Source: an uncultured Tateyamaria sp.
Lineage (GTDB): Bacteria; Pseudomonadota; Alphaproteobacteria; Rhodobacterales; Rhodobacteraceae
Reading direction: 5' to 3'
Length of the DNA: 64,000 nt
NCBI RefSeq assembly: GCF_947496075.1
Contig: NZ_CANMBJ010000002.1
Location: 372,001 to 436,000, forward strand
Shown here: positions 8,216 to 17,344 of the stretch, one piece after another
How positions within the stretch are numbered: position 1 is the first letter of the stretch
How the letters are laid out: each line of letters opens with the position of its first letter
Translations under genes and position numbers: made by a program
The notes under the pieces: generated by a model
What the model was told of the DNA's origin: nothing
Databases searched by the model: none
What the model saw: the letters and a program-made list of their open reading frames with translations, nothing else

Positions 8216-9553
8216 ATGGGGCAAGGTGGTATCAAGTTTGCGGCGTTTTTCGCCGCCGTCTCGCTGACTGCGGGGTGTACAGAGTATATGGGCGACGTGC
8301 CCTTTGTTTCCCGATTGAACACGGGCGTGGCTGACACTGCGGCGCCCGTATCCCAGGCCGCGTTGCGGGCGACACCCACGAAACATGATGAAACACTGAA
8401 TACCGAAAGCCCTGTCATTCAGGGCTTGCTGGAGCGCCAGTCCGTGCTGCCTGTGGGCAGTGCCTATGAAACAGTTGCCACGTCAGTCTTGGCCGTCAAT
8501 GCACGGGCGGCTGAAACAGAGCTGCGGGCCGCGCGCCTGCGTGCGTCGGCGGCGTCGAAGAACTGGTTGCCAACCATTGGACCGCGCGTGTCGCTGAATT
8601 CGTTGGGCGATGTGATCACGCAGATCGTTGTGGATCAGGTGATTTTCGACAATGGCCGCAAGAAGGGTGAACGCGCCTTTGCCAAAGCCGATGTCGAAGT
8701 GGCGGCTGTGGCACTGGCCGAAGACACCAACGCCCGGGTGGCCACCGGGCTTGGTCTGTATCTGGACGCCGTAGAAGCGCGCGAGAGTGCAGCCGTCCAC
8801 CGCGCGACCCTGCGCGAGATGGAGCATTTCGAATACATCATGTCTGAGCGCGTCCGGGGTGGCGTGTCCGACATGTCGGACCTGAACGTGATCCGCCAGA
8901 AATTGGCTGAGATCCGGGCCGCTATCGCTGCCAGCGATGAAGCGGCGAACACGGCCATTGCAGAGTTGAACGCGATGTCGATCCAGCCGCTTGATGATGT
9001 GCGCGGGCTGGAAGCGTTGACCGTCAGCGGCACAGCCTCTCAACCCCTGTCCGTCACCCGCGCCGAAGCTGAGAAAGAGCGCAGCATCGCGCAGGCCCAG
9101 ATTGATCGCGCCAGCCAATTGCCGGGCATCAACGCGCAGGCCACCGTTGGCGAAAACAGCGGGGCGGGGATCACGGCGGGGGGCATGTCGCTTGGCCTTG
9201 GCACCGGCGCGCGCCTGCGGGCGATCGAGGCCGCCAAGGAAGCCGCTGGCCGACAGGTCGCGCAGGCGAATGAGGATGCCAACCGCACATTGCGACGGCT
9301 TGAAGGAGAGGTTGCTGCGACCGCCCGTCAAGCAGGTGAGGCGCGCGGGTTGACCGCGCAGGCCAAGGCGAACCTGGACCTGTTCCAGGAACAATATCAG
9401 GCCGGGCAGCGGCAGGTCATGGACGTGGTGGGCGTCTATGAAACCTTTGCCGCGCGCCAGGTGTCGGAAGTGCTGCTGAAATACGAGGCCATCAGGCTGC
9501 AGGTCGAACTGGCCCGCGTGCAGGGTGTCCTTGCCGATGGAGAGCAGATTTGA
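8216..9553 (+). CDS. TolC-family outer-membrane lipoprotein of a type I secretion system
   Basis: Outer-membrane channel component of 445 residues that should complete the exporter with the two genes downstream. The start ATG at 8216 follows an AGGA ribosome site; a longer frame from 8144 has none. Residues 1-21 form a lipoprotein signal ending in LTAGC, so the mature protein would be lipid-anchored. The body has long alpha-helical segments with heptad-like Ala/Glu/Leu content (ARAAETELRAARLRASAASK) and the paired layout of an OEP domain (VDAVEARESAAVHRATLREM-like helix). It is LapE/TolC-like. It sits 144 bases after the adhesin gene and overlaps the exporter gene by four bases (TTGA). Confidence 0.85.
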   Translation: MGQGGIKFAAFFAAVSLTAGCTEYMGDVPFVSRLNTGVADTAAPVSQAALRATPTKHDETLNTESPVIQGLLERQSVLPVGSAYETVATSVLAVNARAAETELRAARLRASAASKNWLPTIGPRVSLNSLGDVITQIVVDQVIFDNGRKKGERAFAKADVEVAAVALAEDTNARVATGLGLYLDAVEARESAAVHRATLREMEHFEYIMSERVRGGVSDMSDLNVIRQKLAEIRAAIAASDEAANTAIAELNAMSIQPLDDVRGLEALTVSGTASQPLSVTRAEAEKERSIAQAQIDRASQLPGINAQATVGENSGAGITAGGMSLGLGTGARLRAIEAAKEAAGRQVAQANEDANRTLRRLEGEVAATARQAGEARGLTAQAKANLDLFQEQYQAGQRQVMDVVGVYETFAARQVSEVLLKYEAIRLQVELARVQGVLADGEQI

Positions 9554-11784
9554 CCGACAAGCGGCCCTTTACCCTGACCGTCACCAATGGCAACCGCGCG
9601 CAGATCAAGGCAGCCCCGGTCAAGGAGGCACCGCGTGCGGACAACACCAACCGGATAGCCGATCGACTGAATGCGCGGGCGGATATGGCGGTCGCCTATG
9701 CGGGGTTGCTTGGCGTGTCCTCGGCCCGGTCCGACATGGTGGAGACGCTGTCGCTGCAATCGCGAGAAGGGGCCAGCGACAAGGTCGAGGCCAGCGCCAT
9801 TGCAACCTGTTTGCAGGCCGCTGGATTGCGGGCTCAGGTCCAATCGGTCCAGACGCCTGGGTCTGATCACTGGCCCGCGCTGGCCTATATGACCAGTGGT
9901 CAGGTCGTGCTTGTCGTCGGCCAGGACCGGGATGATCTGGTCATTTTTGACAAGACCTGCCCGGACAACCGGGCGCATGTGCCGCTGACGGAATTTACAC
10001 CTTTTTTCAAGGGTTTGCTGGTCAAAGCTGAGGCACCGCTTGAACGTGTGGCCGAGGTGCACAAGACCTTCAAGGTGACAAACCACTGGTTCTGGGGGCA
10101 GTTCCCGCGCTTTCGCAAGGCGCTGGCCGAGATCGCGCTGGGATCCTTTGTCGCGAACCTGCTGGCCGTCGCCGTGGCGCTGTTTTCCTTGCAGGTCTAT
10201 GACCGCGTGATCCCGCATCAGTCCGAGGCGACATTGTGGGTTCTGGCCGCGGGCGCATGTCTGGCGCTGCTGCTTGAGGCGTTCATCAAGATTGCCCGTG
10301 CTCGGTTGATGGACGGGGCGGGGCGGCAGATCGAGCGGTCGGTGCTGACGTTGCTGATGCGGCGTGTGATGGGCATGCGGTCGGATGTGCGCGGGCAGTC
10401 GCCCTCGATGACCTTTTCGGCCATGCGCGAGTTTGGCTCCGTGCGCGAATTCTTTACCGCGTCGACCATCGGCACCATTGCCGACATTCCGTTTATCTTT
10501 GTTTTCTTGCTGCTGGTGGCGTCCATCGCCGGGCCGGTTGTGTGGGTGCTGATCCTGGGTGGCATCCTGATGGTGGTGCCGGGTTTCTTCCTGCAAAAGC
10601 GGATGCTGCGGTTGACACAAGAGACGCAAGGGGCCTCTGCCAAGTCGTCGCGCCTGTTGCACGAGGCGATCTTTGAGCGGGATACGGTCAAGACGCAGCG
10701 CGCCGAGGACCGTGTGATGCGTCTGTGGCAAGAGTTGACGACGCTGTCGGCCATGAAGTCGTCCGAACAGCGGCGGCTGGCGTCCGTTCTGACGTTCTGG
10801 TCACAGGGCATGCAGCAGATGACCTATGTGGCTGCGGTGATTGCGGGCACTTATCTGGTTTTTGCAGGGCAGTTCACTGTGGGGTCGATCATTGCCGTGG
10901 GCATTCTGACCTCGCGTACACTGGCGCCGCTGACCCAATTGGCGGGGACCATGGCCCGCTGGGGCAACGTGAAGGCAGCACTGGATGGGCTGGATGCCAT
11001 TGCCGAGGCGCCGCAGGATGTGGATGAAAGCCGGACCTATCTGCGCCGGGACAGCCTGAAAGGCCATTTCGAGCTGCGCGAGGTGCAGTTTCAGTACGAA
11101 GACGACGGCGCGCCGACGCTGGATATTCCGGGCGTGCAGGTCATGCCGGGGCAGCGTGTGGCCGTTCTGGGATCGAACGGGGCGGGCAAGTCATCGCTTT
11201 TGAAGATCCTGTCTGGGGTCTATGCGCCGACCAAGGGCCGTGTTCTGATCGACGGCACGGATATGAGCCAGATCGAGCCGCGCGACCTGCGTCGGTTGAT
11301 CGGCTATCTGGGGCAGGATGTGCGCCTGTTCTCGGGCACGCTGCGCGACAACCTGAACCTGACTTTGCTGGAGCGCGACGATGACCGCCTCTATGCCGCA
11401 CTGGACTTTGCGGGACTTGGTCCATTTGTGAAGGCGCACCACAAGGGGCTTGATCTGGAGATCCTTGATGGTGGGCAGGGCCTGAGCATCGGGCAGCGAC
11501 AGTCCATTGGTTGGGCACGGCTGTGGTTGCAGGACCCGGCCATTTGCCTGCTGGACGAACCCACCGCCGCGCTGGATCAGATGCTTGAGAGCACTCTGGT
11601 CAGTCGGTTGGAGACATGGATGAATGGCCGCACGGCCATCATCGCCACGCACCGGGTGCCGATCCTGTCGCTGACCAACCGCACATTGATCCTGCAGAAC
11701 GGACGCATGACCGTGGACGGCCCGCGTGACGAGGTGCTGAGCCATATCGGCAAGACCGGTCCACTGAGGGGCAAGATCGCATGA
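9550..11784 (+). CDS. Type I secretion ABC exporter, LapB-like, with degenerate C39 domain
   Basis: Inner-membrane ABC transporter of 744 residues that should energise export of the adhesin. The N-terminal 170 residues resemble a C39-peptidase-like domain without the catalytic Cys-containing motif, as in LapB/HlyB transporters of uncleaved cargo. A membrane domain follows at about residues 190-430 (FVANLLAVAVALFSLQVYDR, AATLWVLAAGACLALL-like segments). The ATPase has Walker A GSNGAGKS at 541-548, signature LSIGQRQ at 645-651 and Walker B ICLLDE at 665-670. The start codon is TTG, overlapping the preceding stop as TTGA, with GGAG just upstream. It overlaps the adaptor gene by ATGA, so the three transport genes are translationally linked. 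Confidence 0.9.
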   Translation: MTDKRPFTLTVTNGNRAQIKAAPVKEAPRADNTNRIADRLNARADMAVAYAGLLGVSSARSDMVETLSLQSREGASDKVEASAIATCLQAAGLRAQVQSVQTPGSDHWPALAYMTSGQVVLVVGQDRDDLVIFDKTCPDNRAHVPLTEFTPFFKGLLVKAEAPLERVAEVHKTFKVTNHWFWGQFPRFRKALAEIALGSFVANLLAVAVALFSLQVYDRVIPHQSEATLWVLAAGACLALLLEAFIKIARARLMDGAGRQIERSVLTLLMRRVMGMRSDVRGQSPSMTFSAMREFGSVREFFTASTIGTIADIPFIFVFLLLVASIAGPVVWVLILGGILMVVPGFFLQKRMLRLTQETQGASAKSSRLLHEAIFERDTVKTQRAEDRVMRLWQELTTLSAMKSSEQRRLASVLTFWSQGMQQMTYVAAVIAGTYLVFAGQFTVGSIIAVGILTSRTLAPLTQLAGTMARWGNVKAALDGLDAIAEAPQDVDESRTYLRRDSLKGHFELREVQFQYEDDGAPTLDIPGVQVMPGQRVAVLGSNGAGKSSLLKILSGVYAPTKGRVLIDGTDMSQIEPRDLRRLIGYLGQDVRLFSGTLRDNLNLTLLERDDDRLYAALDFAGLGPFVKAHHKGLDLEILDGGQGLSIGQRQSIGWARLWLQDPAICLLDEPTAALDQMLESTLVSRLETWMNGRTAIIATHRVPILSLTNRTLILQNGRMTVDGPRDEVLSHIGKTGPLRGKIA

Positions 11785-12962
11785 GCATCGCGGGCACCAA
11801 TCTGAGTGGTCAGCTTGAGGCCGATATGCGCGGCCCGTCGCTGGTGGTGTGGCTGAGCGCGGGCGCCGTTTTGGTGTTTGTGCTTTGGGCAGCCGTTGCG
11901 TGGGTGGACGAGATCGTGCGCGGGTCGGGCGAGATGATTTCATCTTCGCGTCCGCAGATCATTCAGAACCTCGAAGGGGGTATTCTGGCTGAACTGGCCG
12001 TGGCCGAGGGCGATATCGTCGAGCGCGGCGATGTGTTGGCCCGTTTGCAGGGCACCCAGTTTCAGAGCCAGGCGGATGATCTGCAGGACCAGATCACGGC
12101 ACTGGCCGTGCGTCAGTTGCGCCTTGAGGCCGAGTTGGCGGGGCAGTTCGACTTCGCCGTGCCCGGCGGGCTGGAACGACAGATGCCGGGGTTAGTTGCG
12201 TCTGAACGGTCGCTTCTGAACGCCCGCCAGACTGACTTTTTGAGCCGCCGCGAAGGGGCGCAACGCGTGCTGGATCAGGCGGCCAAGGAACGTGCGCTGC
12301 TGGAGGACCTGCTGGAGCGCAAGATCGTGGCTCTGATCGAAGTGACCCGCGCCCGCAAGGCCCATGCGGATGCCCGGATCAAACTGGATGAGATCATCAC
12401 TCAGACTGAACTGGAACGCGCGCAGACTTATTCGGACACACTGAAAGAGCTGGGCACATTGCGCCAGACCTACAAATCGGCGCAGGACCAGTTGAACCGG
12501 ACCGTGTTGGTCAGCCCGATGCGGGGCATCGTGAACAATCTGAGTGTGACGACCATCGGTGGTGTCGTGCGTCCGGGCGAGGAAATTTTGCAGATCATTC
12601 CACTGGATGAAGAATTGTTTGTGGAGGCACGTGTATCGCCCAAGGATATTGCAGGGGTGCGTCCGGGGCAGGAGGCCAGCGTGAAGCTGAGCGCCTATGA
12701 CTACACGATCTATGGTGCGCTCAAGGGTGAGGTGAAGCTGATCTCGGCCGACACGTTCAAAGACGAGCGCAAGCCGGATGGTGATCCGCATTACAAGGTG
12801 ACAGTGCGCGTGGATATGTCGGCCCTGACGGAGCGGCAGAAATCTGTGTCTATCCGTCCGGGCATGCAGGCCGAGGTCGAGTTGCACACGGGGTCGAAGA
12901 CGGTGCTGCAATACCTGATGAAGCCGCTTTACAAGTCACGCGAGGCGTTCCGGGAGCCGTAG
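11781..12962 (+). CDS. HlyD-family periplasmic adaptor of type I secretion
   Basis: Membrane-fusion protein of 393 residues linking the ABC exporter to the TolC-like channel. One transmembrane helix lies at about residues 20-42 (VWLSAGAVLVFVLWAAVAWV). It is followed by a biotinyl-lipoyl-like segment (IQNLEGGILAELAVAEGDIV), a long coiled-coil hairpin at about 90-235, and the conserved C-terminal motif region of HlyD/LapC proteins (SPMRGIVNNLSV, RPGEEILQIIPLDEELFVEA). It starts at an ATG overlapping the exporter stop by four bases. No terminator was seen in the 92 bases after it. Confidence 0.9.
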   Translation: MSIAGTNLSGQLEADMRGPSLVVWLSAGAVLVFVLWAAVAWVDEIVRGSGEMISSSRPQIIQNLEGGILAELAVAEGDIVERGDVLARLQGTQFQSQADDLQDQITALAVRQLRLEAELAGQFDFAVPGGLERQMPGLVASERSLLNARQTDFLSRREGAQRVLDQAAKERALLEDLLERKIVALIEVTRARKAHADARIKLDEIITQTELERAQTYSDTLKELGTLRQTYKSAQDQLNRTVLVSPMRGIVNNLSVTTIGGVVRPGEEILQIIPLDEELFVEARVSPKDIAGVRPGQEASVKLSAYDYTIYGALKGEVKLISADTFKDERKPDGDPHYKVTVRVDMSALTERQKSVSIRPGMQAEVELHTGSKTVLQYLMKPLYKSREAFREP

Positions 12963-13054
12963 GGTCGGGTCAGCTTAGAACCTAAGGTGGCGAATGCTGT
13001 GCGACGCATGAAGGTCTGCTTTCACCTAGGCTTTCTTGTATTGTATGATCGATC

Positions 13055-13537
13055 ATGTCTGTTTCCAGAGTGATGATCATTGGTGGGCCAGGTTCAGGCA
13101 AAACCTGGTTAGCTAAGCGAATGAGCAGCCAACTGGATCTGCCTGTCTACTCTGTTGATGACGCGGTCTGGGATTGCGACGGCAATTTGAGACCGGAAAC
13201 GACAATAGATGCACTGGTCCGCTCACAGATCTCTAAAGAGCGGTGGATCATTGAGGGTGGCAACACACGTACATATGAAGAACGGGCGTTGAGATCACAC
13301 CTCATCATAAGGCTGCACCCTCCAGTCTTGCGTCGTTTCATAAGAGTTTTGCGCCGAGATGGTCCGAAGTTTTCCCTGCTTTTTTGGACATTTAGATACG
13401 ACAAAGTCTTTGGGGATAAGGATCAGGCGATCCTACGATCTGCAAAAGACATCGCAAACTGTGTTGAACTTAGGTCCAGCAATGACAGCAAAGCTCTTCT
13501 TAACAAGCTTGCCGCCGAACAATCGACATTGGGGTAG
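13055..13537 (+). CDS. Small P-loop NTPase, adenylate kinase/FlaR-like
   Basis: Protein of 160 residues with an N-terminal Walker A GGPGSGKTWLAK at about residues 10-21, a conserved DDAVW segment and a WIIEGG strand. This is the layout of the AAA_18/topology-modulation (FlaR) kinase-like group. Substrate is unknown. It is less G+C-rich than the secretion operon before it and is the first gene of the accessory region. It is convergent with the LytTR gene. I see no clear ribosome site at the ATG. Confidence 0.65.
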   Translation: MSVSRVMIIGGPGSGKTWLAKRMSSQLDLPVYSVDDAVWDCDGNLRPETTIDALVRSQISKERWIIEGGNTRTYEERALRSHLIIRLHPPVLRRFIRVLRRDGPKFSLLFWTFRYDKVFGDKDQAILRSAKDIANCVELRSSNDSKALLNKLAAEQSTLG

Positions 13538-13708
13538 CTGCAGCGAAAGCTAACTTCGTCCCGCTTTTGTACAAGCTGCGGCGCGAACTGGTCGATGAAT
13601 GCGATTTGCAGGCCACATCCAATCAACGCAGATCGGCCCTCAACACGCCCAGAACGTCTTGCAATCCAGGCCCGAGCAAACATGCGAGGTTGTTGTCTAG
13701 CGATCATA

Positions 13709-14578
13709 TCAGATCCAACCGTTTTCACGCAGCACGGACAAACGAGACCTGGCAATTGGAACTTGTTCGCCATCTGACAGAACTATTACCTTGTCGCGTC
13801 CTCTCGTCTTGATGTGCACAACTGCCTCTGGCGAAACCCACCATGACCGATGAACCTGCAGGCCGGACGTGTGCGCCAGGAGAGCAACGGCGTCTTTCAT
13901 CCGCCCTCTGACAAGACAGCACCCCTCTTCCAATCTGAACTCCAGATAATGATCGTAAGCCCTGACAGCCATCACCCCCGATTTTGGCCAGTCCGACGTG
14001 GCTGATGCACCCAAATTCTTGTCTATGCTGATATGAGCCTCGACTTGCCGTTCATTGCCAAGTCTTTCGGGGCTGTCACGCCTCTGATCGAACAAGATCC
14101 AGATCAAGACCGTCACACCAGCCAATGGCAGCACCGCTGGAGAAAGAAAAACGATGAATTCCAGCATGGGATCAGGGTCTTTTGGCAGCAGACCGATAAC
14201 CTTCATGCCATGAATTTCAAATCCGGCAACGATGTTTGTCGCCAGCATCGAACCGAGTGCAGCCAGTGTCTGGGAAATCCATCCATCCGACATGGCCCAT
14301 AAAATGAGAGCTCTGAACAGGATCGCCTGTGCCACGACAAGCACCTTGATTGTCGTCCATAGGATCAGGCGATGATCGAGGCCAAGCTCACCGGTGTCAT
14401 AGGCACCTGCCACCGAGAACAAAAGCGCAAGCGACAACGCCATCAAACTGCACAGCACTACACAGTTTCGCGCAGCTGCACGCGAGCGAGGGATCTCCCG
14501 AAGGTCCGGATGATCGGCATAGTGCACGTCGCCGACTGGTTGCTCTGACAAGTGAGTATGTCGGCCCAAATCGTCCAT
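13709..14578 (-). CDS. Membrane-anchored LytTR-type transcriptional regulator
   Basis: Protein of 289 residues with four predicted transmembrane helices in the N-terminal two thirds (for example VVLCSLMALSLALLFSVAGA and LPLAGVTVLIWILF) and a C-terminal LytTR DNA-binding domain of about 95 residues (AYDHYLEFRLEEG, VHRSWWVSPEAVV, VPIARSRLSVLRENG). There is no receiver domain, so it is a one-component regulator sensing at or in the membrane. Start chosen at ATG 14578; a frame reaching 14698 would overlap the YbaK gene by 65 bases. It shares architecture with the protein at 22052-22900, which points to paralogy. Its target is not evident locally. Confidence 0.75.
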   Translation of the reverse strand: MDDLGRHTHLSEQPVGDVHYADHPDLREIPRSRAAARNCVVLCSLMALSLALLFSVAGAYDTGELGLDHRLILWTTIKVLVVAQAILFRALILWAMSDGWISQTLAALGSMLATNIVAGFEIHGMKVIGLLPKDPDPMLEFIVFLSPAVLPLAGVTVLIWILFDQRRDSPERLGNERQVEAHISIDKNLGASATSDWPKSGVMAVRAYDHYLEFRLEEGCCLVRGRMKDAVALLAHTSGLQVHRSWWVSPEAVVHIKTRGRDKVIVLSDGEQVPIARSRLSVLRENGWI

Positions 14579-14633
14579 CCTTTCGAGCGGGAACAGCGTG
14601 TAACATGTTCCGCGCGTTGGCGCGGCTTCTGCG

Positions 14634-15107
14634 TTAACGCGTGTTGTTGGTAAAAAGCCTGACACCCGGCAGGCGCGCGAGGCTCTTTGGATCGACACGA
14701 AAGACAGCGTTTGGTGCTCCGGCCGCCGCCCATACTTCGTTGTACTTTAGGAGCGCACTGTCCATCCAAGTGTCCAACGCACACAGATGCCCAATCGGTG
14801 CAACTCCGCCAATGGCAAACCCGGTCTCGGACCGCACTCGCTTTGGATCTGCCCGCTTGAGCGGTTCGCCGAAGTCTGCGGTGGATCGGTTCAGATCGAG
14901 ATCATGGCAACCACTGACAAGGACCAACTTGAGTGCTGAGCTTTGTGTCCCCTCGAAGACCAGCGACTTTACGATCTGTCCGACTTCGCAGTCACAAGCC
15001 AGAGCTGCATCCGCAGCACTTCGTGTTGTCTCTGCCATTCGTCGCACAGTCAGATCGAGACCGAGGGAGTGGGCGGCATCGTGAACGCGTTTGATACTTT
15101 TTGACAT
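14634..15107 (-). CDS. YbaK/EbsC-family aminoacyl-tRNA deacylase
   Basis: Protein of 157 residues of the YbaK/ProX fold, a family that hydrolyses mischarged tRNA (such as Cys-tRNA(Pro) or Ala-tRNA(Pro)). Visible family segments are CEVGQIVKSLVF, LVLVSGCHDLDLNR, GFAIGGVAPIGH and NEVWAAAGAPNAVFRV. The ATG follows AGGA. It is divergent from a GntR regulator across 92 bases that contain a perfect palindrome, so the regulator may control it. The substrate specificity cannot be read from sequence. Confidence 0.82.
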   Translation of the reverse strand: MSKSIKRVHDAAHSLGLDLTVRRMAETTRSAADAALACDCEVGQIVKSLVFEGTQSSALKLVLVSGCHDLDLNRSTADFGEPLKRADPKRVRSETGFAIGGVAPIGHLCALDTWMDSALLKYNEVWAAAGAPNAVFRVDPKSLARLPGVRLFTNNTR

Positions 15108-15122
15108 AAGAATCCTATTTTA

Positions 15123-15140
15123 ATTTTTGTATACAAAAAT
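15123..15140. promoter_or_regulatory. Perfect 18-base palindrome, likely GntR operator
   Basis: ATTTTTGTATACAAAAAT is perfectly self-complementary and contains TTGTATACAA, the kind of core bound by FCD-type GntR regulators. It lies between the divergent YbaK and GntR genes, 60 bases before the GntR start. Confidence 0.7.
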
Positions 15141-15199
15141 ATTTATTGAAGACATTTTATCCCTCGTGCAAGGCTGCGAAATGACTTAGTGAGCGGATC

Positions 15200-15889
15200 A
15201 TGGCCAAAACAAGCACACGCAATGGAGCGCGCACGCTCCAGATCGCAGAGGAACTCAGGCAAAGCATTGTCCGTGGCGAGTTGGCGCCCGGTACGGTCCT
15301 TAGACAGGAAGACCTGGCCAAGAGGTTTGAAACAAGCAGAACGCCGATCCGGGACAGCCTGCGTCTGCTGGAACGGCAGGGCCTTGTCTCTGTGCCCACG
15401 AACAAGGGCGCGGAGGTCACCCTACTGAACGCAGATGATTTTGCGGAGATTTCGGAGATGCGGGCGCTCGCCGAACCTTTGGCACTGCGGCACGCCATTC
15501 CCAACCTTACGAACCGGCACCTTGAGGTGGCAGAGAGAATTCAGGCCAAAGCGGAGACGGCCTCGGTCGAGACATTTTCGGACCTGAACAAGGCATTTCA
15601 CGCCAGCCTTGTTGCGCCATGCAACCGGCCCCGGCTGCTGGCGCATCTTGCCAGCCTTAGTGATCTCAACGAGCGTTACTTGTCGTATGCCGTGACGACA
15701 TTGGATTACGTTGCGCGGTCCCATGACGAGCATCGCGAGCTCTTGCAAGCATGTTTTGCGCGCAATGCAGATCAAGCCTGTTCGCTGTTGGAACAGCACA
15801 TCAACGACGCGAAAAACTCGCTACTGGCTCGGATGCAAGACGCGCGGGCGGTCATCCATGACGGGGGCTATGACATCTGCCCATCCTGA
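15200..15889 (+). CDS. GntR-family transcriptional regulator (FCD subfamily)
   Basis: Repressor-type regulator of 229 residues. The N-terminal winged helix is at about residues 12-75 (LRQSIVRGELAPGTVLRQED, RFETSRTPIRDSLRLLERQG). The C-terminal all-helical FCD ligand-binding domain includes FSDLNKAFHASL and SHDEHRELLQACFARNADQA, with the His/Asp residues that bind metal in this subfamily. The ligand is probably a small organic acid. The palindrome at 15123-15140 sits in its divergent promoter and suggests autoregulation and control of the YbaK-like gene. Confidence 0.88.
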   Translation: MAKTSTRNGARTLQIAEELRQSIVRGELAPGTVLRQEDLAKRFETSRTPIRDSLRLLERQGLVSVPTNKGAEVTLLNADDFAEISEMRALAEPLALRHAIPNLTNRHLEVAERIQAKAETASVETFSDLNKAFHASLVAPCNRPRLLAHLASLSDLNERYLSYAVTTLDYVARSHDEHRELLQACFARNADQACSLLEQHINDAKNSLLARMQDARAVIHDGGYDICPS

Positions 15890-15910
15890 TTCTCGAAGGG
15901 CGCGTCGCAA

Positions 15911-15959
15911 CAGTTTGTCCGGAAGATGGGGTGGTCGCCACCGGCCTGGCGACAAACTG
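15911..15959. other. Imperfect inverted repeat after the GntR gene
   Basis: CAGTTTGTC at 15911-15919 pairs with GACAAACTG at 15951-15959. A second dyad, GGTGGTCGCCACC, lies inside the loop. It may be a transcription end or regulator site for the flanking genes; there is no T-run. Confidence 0.3.
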
Positions 15960-16136
15960 CCCATCCCGTGCCGGGCATGTCACGACAATTGCAGACACTT
16001 CACGCCTTTGATGTTCTCTCTGCGCGTCCTCTAGCGATAGCTTGCGTCATTATACCTCGCGTCTCCGGCCTCCAGTCGTCCATGTGCGAAAAACACGGAC
16101 GCCTGCGTCCCGAGACACATCACCCAAAATGGAGCC

Positions 16137-17156
16137 GTGTCATTGTTGATCGCATTTCGAAGATATTTCGCCAGCCCGTCGTTGGTTATCCGCCCGATCG
16201 CCGCCGCGCTGGTCTTATTCAGCACCACACCGCAGCCGCTCTTGTCAAAAGATGTAGCTGAGACGCCTCTACCTCAACGCGAGATTGCGCTGAGCTTTGA
16301 TGATGCACCACGAGGCGACGGCCAGTTGCTGGACGGGCGTACAAGAACCGTCATGCTCATCCAGGCGCTGGAGAGAGCGGGTGTCGAGGGAGCGGGGTTT
16401 TTCGTTCTGACGGGGCAAATTGCTGAGACCGACGGCGGATCAGAACGTATCGCAGCCTATCAAGCGGCGGGCCATGTGCTAGCCAATCACACGCACACAC
16501 ATCCGTCCCTCAACAGGACGGAGGCCGACGCATTCCTGGCGGATGTCGACTTGGCCGCGGAGGTGCTGTCGGAGTTCGGTGGTTCTATTGACCTGTTCCG
16601 CTTTCCCTATCTGCGCGAAGGTGACACGACGGAAAAACACGTAGCAGTGCGCGACGGGCTTGCGGACAGGGGGCTACGGAATGCCTATGTGACCGTTGAT
16701 AACTATGACTGGTATCTGCAGGCCTTGGTCGACGAGGCGGTCAGCGCAGGGCACCCGCTGGATCGCGCGGCTCTGGGACAGCTCTACGTGGATGTCCTTG
16801 TTGATGCCGTCGAGTTCTACGATGCTGTCGCAAAGCGCGTTCTGGGTCGATCGCCACGGCACATTCTTCTCCTACATGAAAACGATCTGGCAGCGCTTTT
16901 TGTCGATGACCTCGTGATCCGCCTAAGGGAATTGGGTTGGACCATCATTTCCGTGGACGACGCTTACGAGGACGACATTGCAAATCAGCAGCCCGACACG
17001 CTGTTCCACAACCAGGGGCGGGTGGCTGCTTTGGCCCATGCGGCCGGGGTTCAGCCCAAAGAACTGATTAATGTCACCGAAGACGAAAGCTATTTGCGGG
17101 CGCTGTTTGAAGATCACGGACTTCTACCCAAGCCAGACAGCCCCGGGAGCGATTAG
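16137..17156 (+). CDS. Exported polysaccharide deacetylase (NodB homology)
   Basis: Secreted or membrane-tethered carbohydrate esterase family 4 protein of 339 residues. The N-terminus has a hydrophobic export segment (IRPIAAALVLFSTTPQPLL). Catalytic motifs are present: SFDDAP with the Asp pair at 55-56, the metal-binding HTHTHP at 118-123, RFPYLREG at 155-162 and LLLHEND near 245. It should remove acetyl groups from an N-acetylated glycan such as peptidoglycan or chitin-like polymer. The frame begins with GTG at 16137, with GGAG only two bases away, so the exact start is uncertain. Confidence 0.82.
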   Translation: MSLLIAFRRYFASPSLVIRPIAAALVLFSTTPQPLLSKDVAETPLPQREIALSFDDAPRGDGQLLDGRTRTVMLIQALERAGVEGAGFFVLTGQIAETDGGSERIAAYQAAGHVLANHTHTHPSLNRTEADAFLADVDLAAEVLSEFGGSIDLFRFPYLREGDTTEKHVAVRDGLADRGLRNAYVTVDNYDWYLQALVDEAVSAGHPLDRAALGQLYVDVLVDAVEFYDAVAKRVLGRSPRHILLLHENDLAALFVDDLVIRLRELGWTIISVDDAYEDDIANQQPDTLFHNQGRVAALAHAAGVQPKELINVTEDESYLRALFEDHGLLPKPDSPGSD

Positions 17157-17344
17157 GTCACCGCACCAAAGAGCGCGTACCGCCCCGCCCGCGGTGACCG
17201 TTCGCGACATGAGATGACATTTGGCGCCCCTCGGGCTTTCGCAACTCGCATTGGGCGGGTTAGTCGCCAGCATCGATAGATTTCCGCCTCACGGATCAGT
17301 GCCTTTGCGCGCACCCTCAAAGGGTCAATAGAAGCCTGCTCAAC

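Noticed and set aside
9436..10731. Minus-strand open frame of 431 codons
   Set aside because: It is antisense to the ABC exporter; the translation is His/Gln/Arg-rich with no domain.
14579..14698. Extended N-terminus for the first LytTR protein
   Set aside because: It would overlap the YbaK gene, and the added residues are not hydrophobic or family-like.
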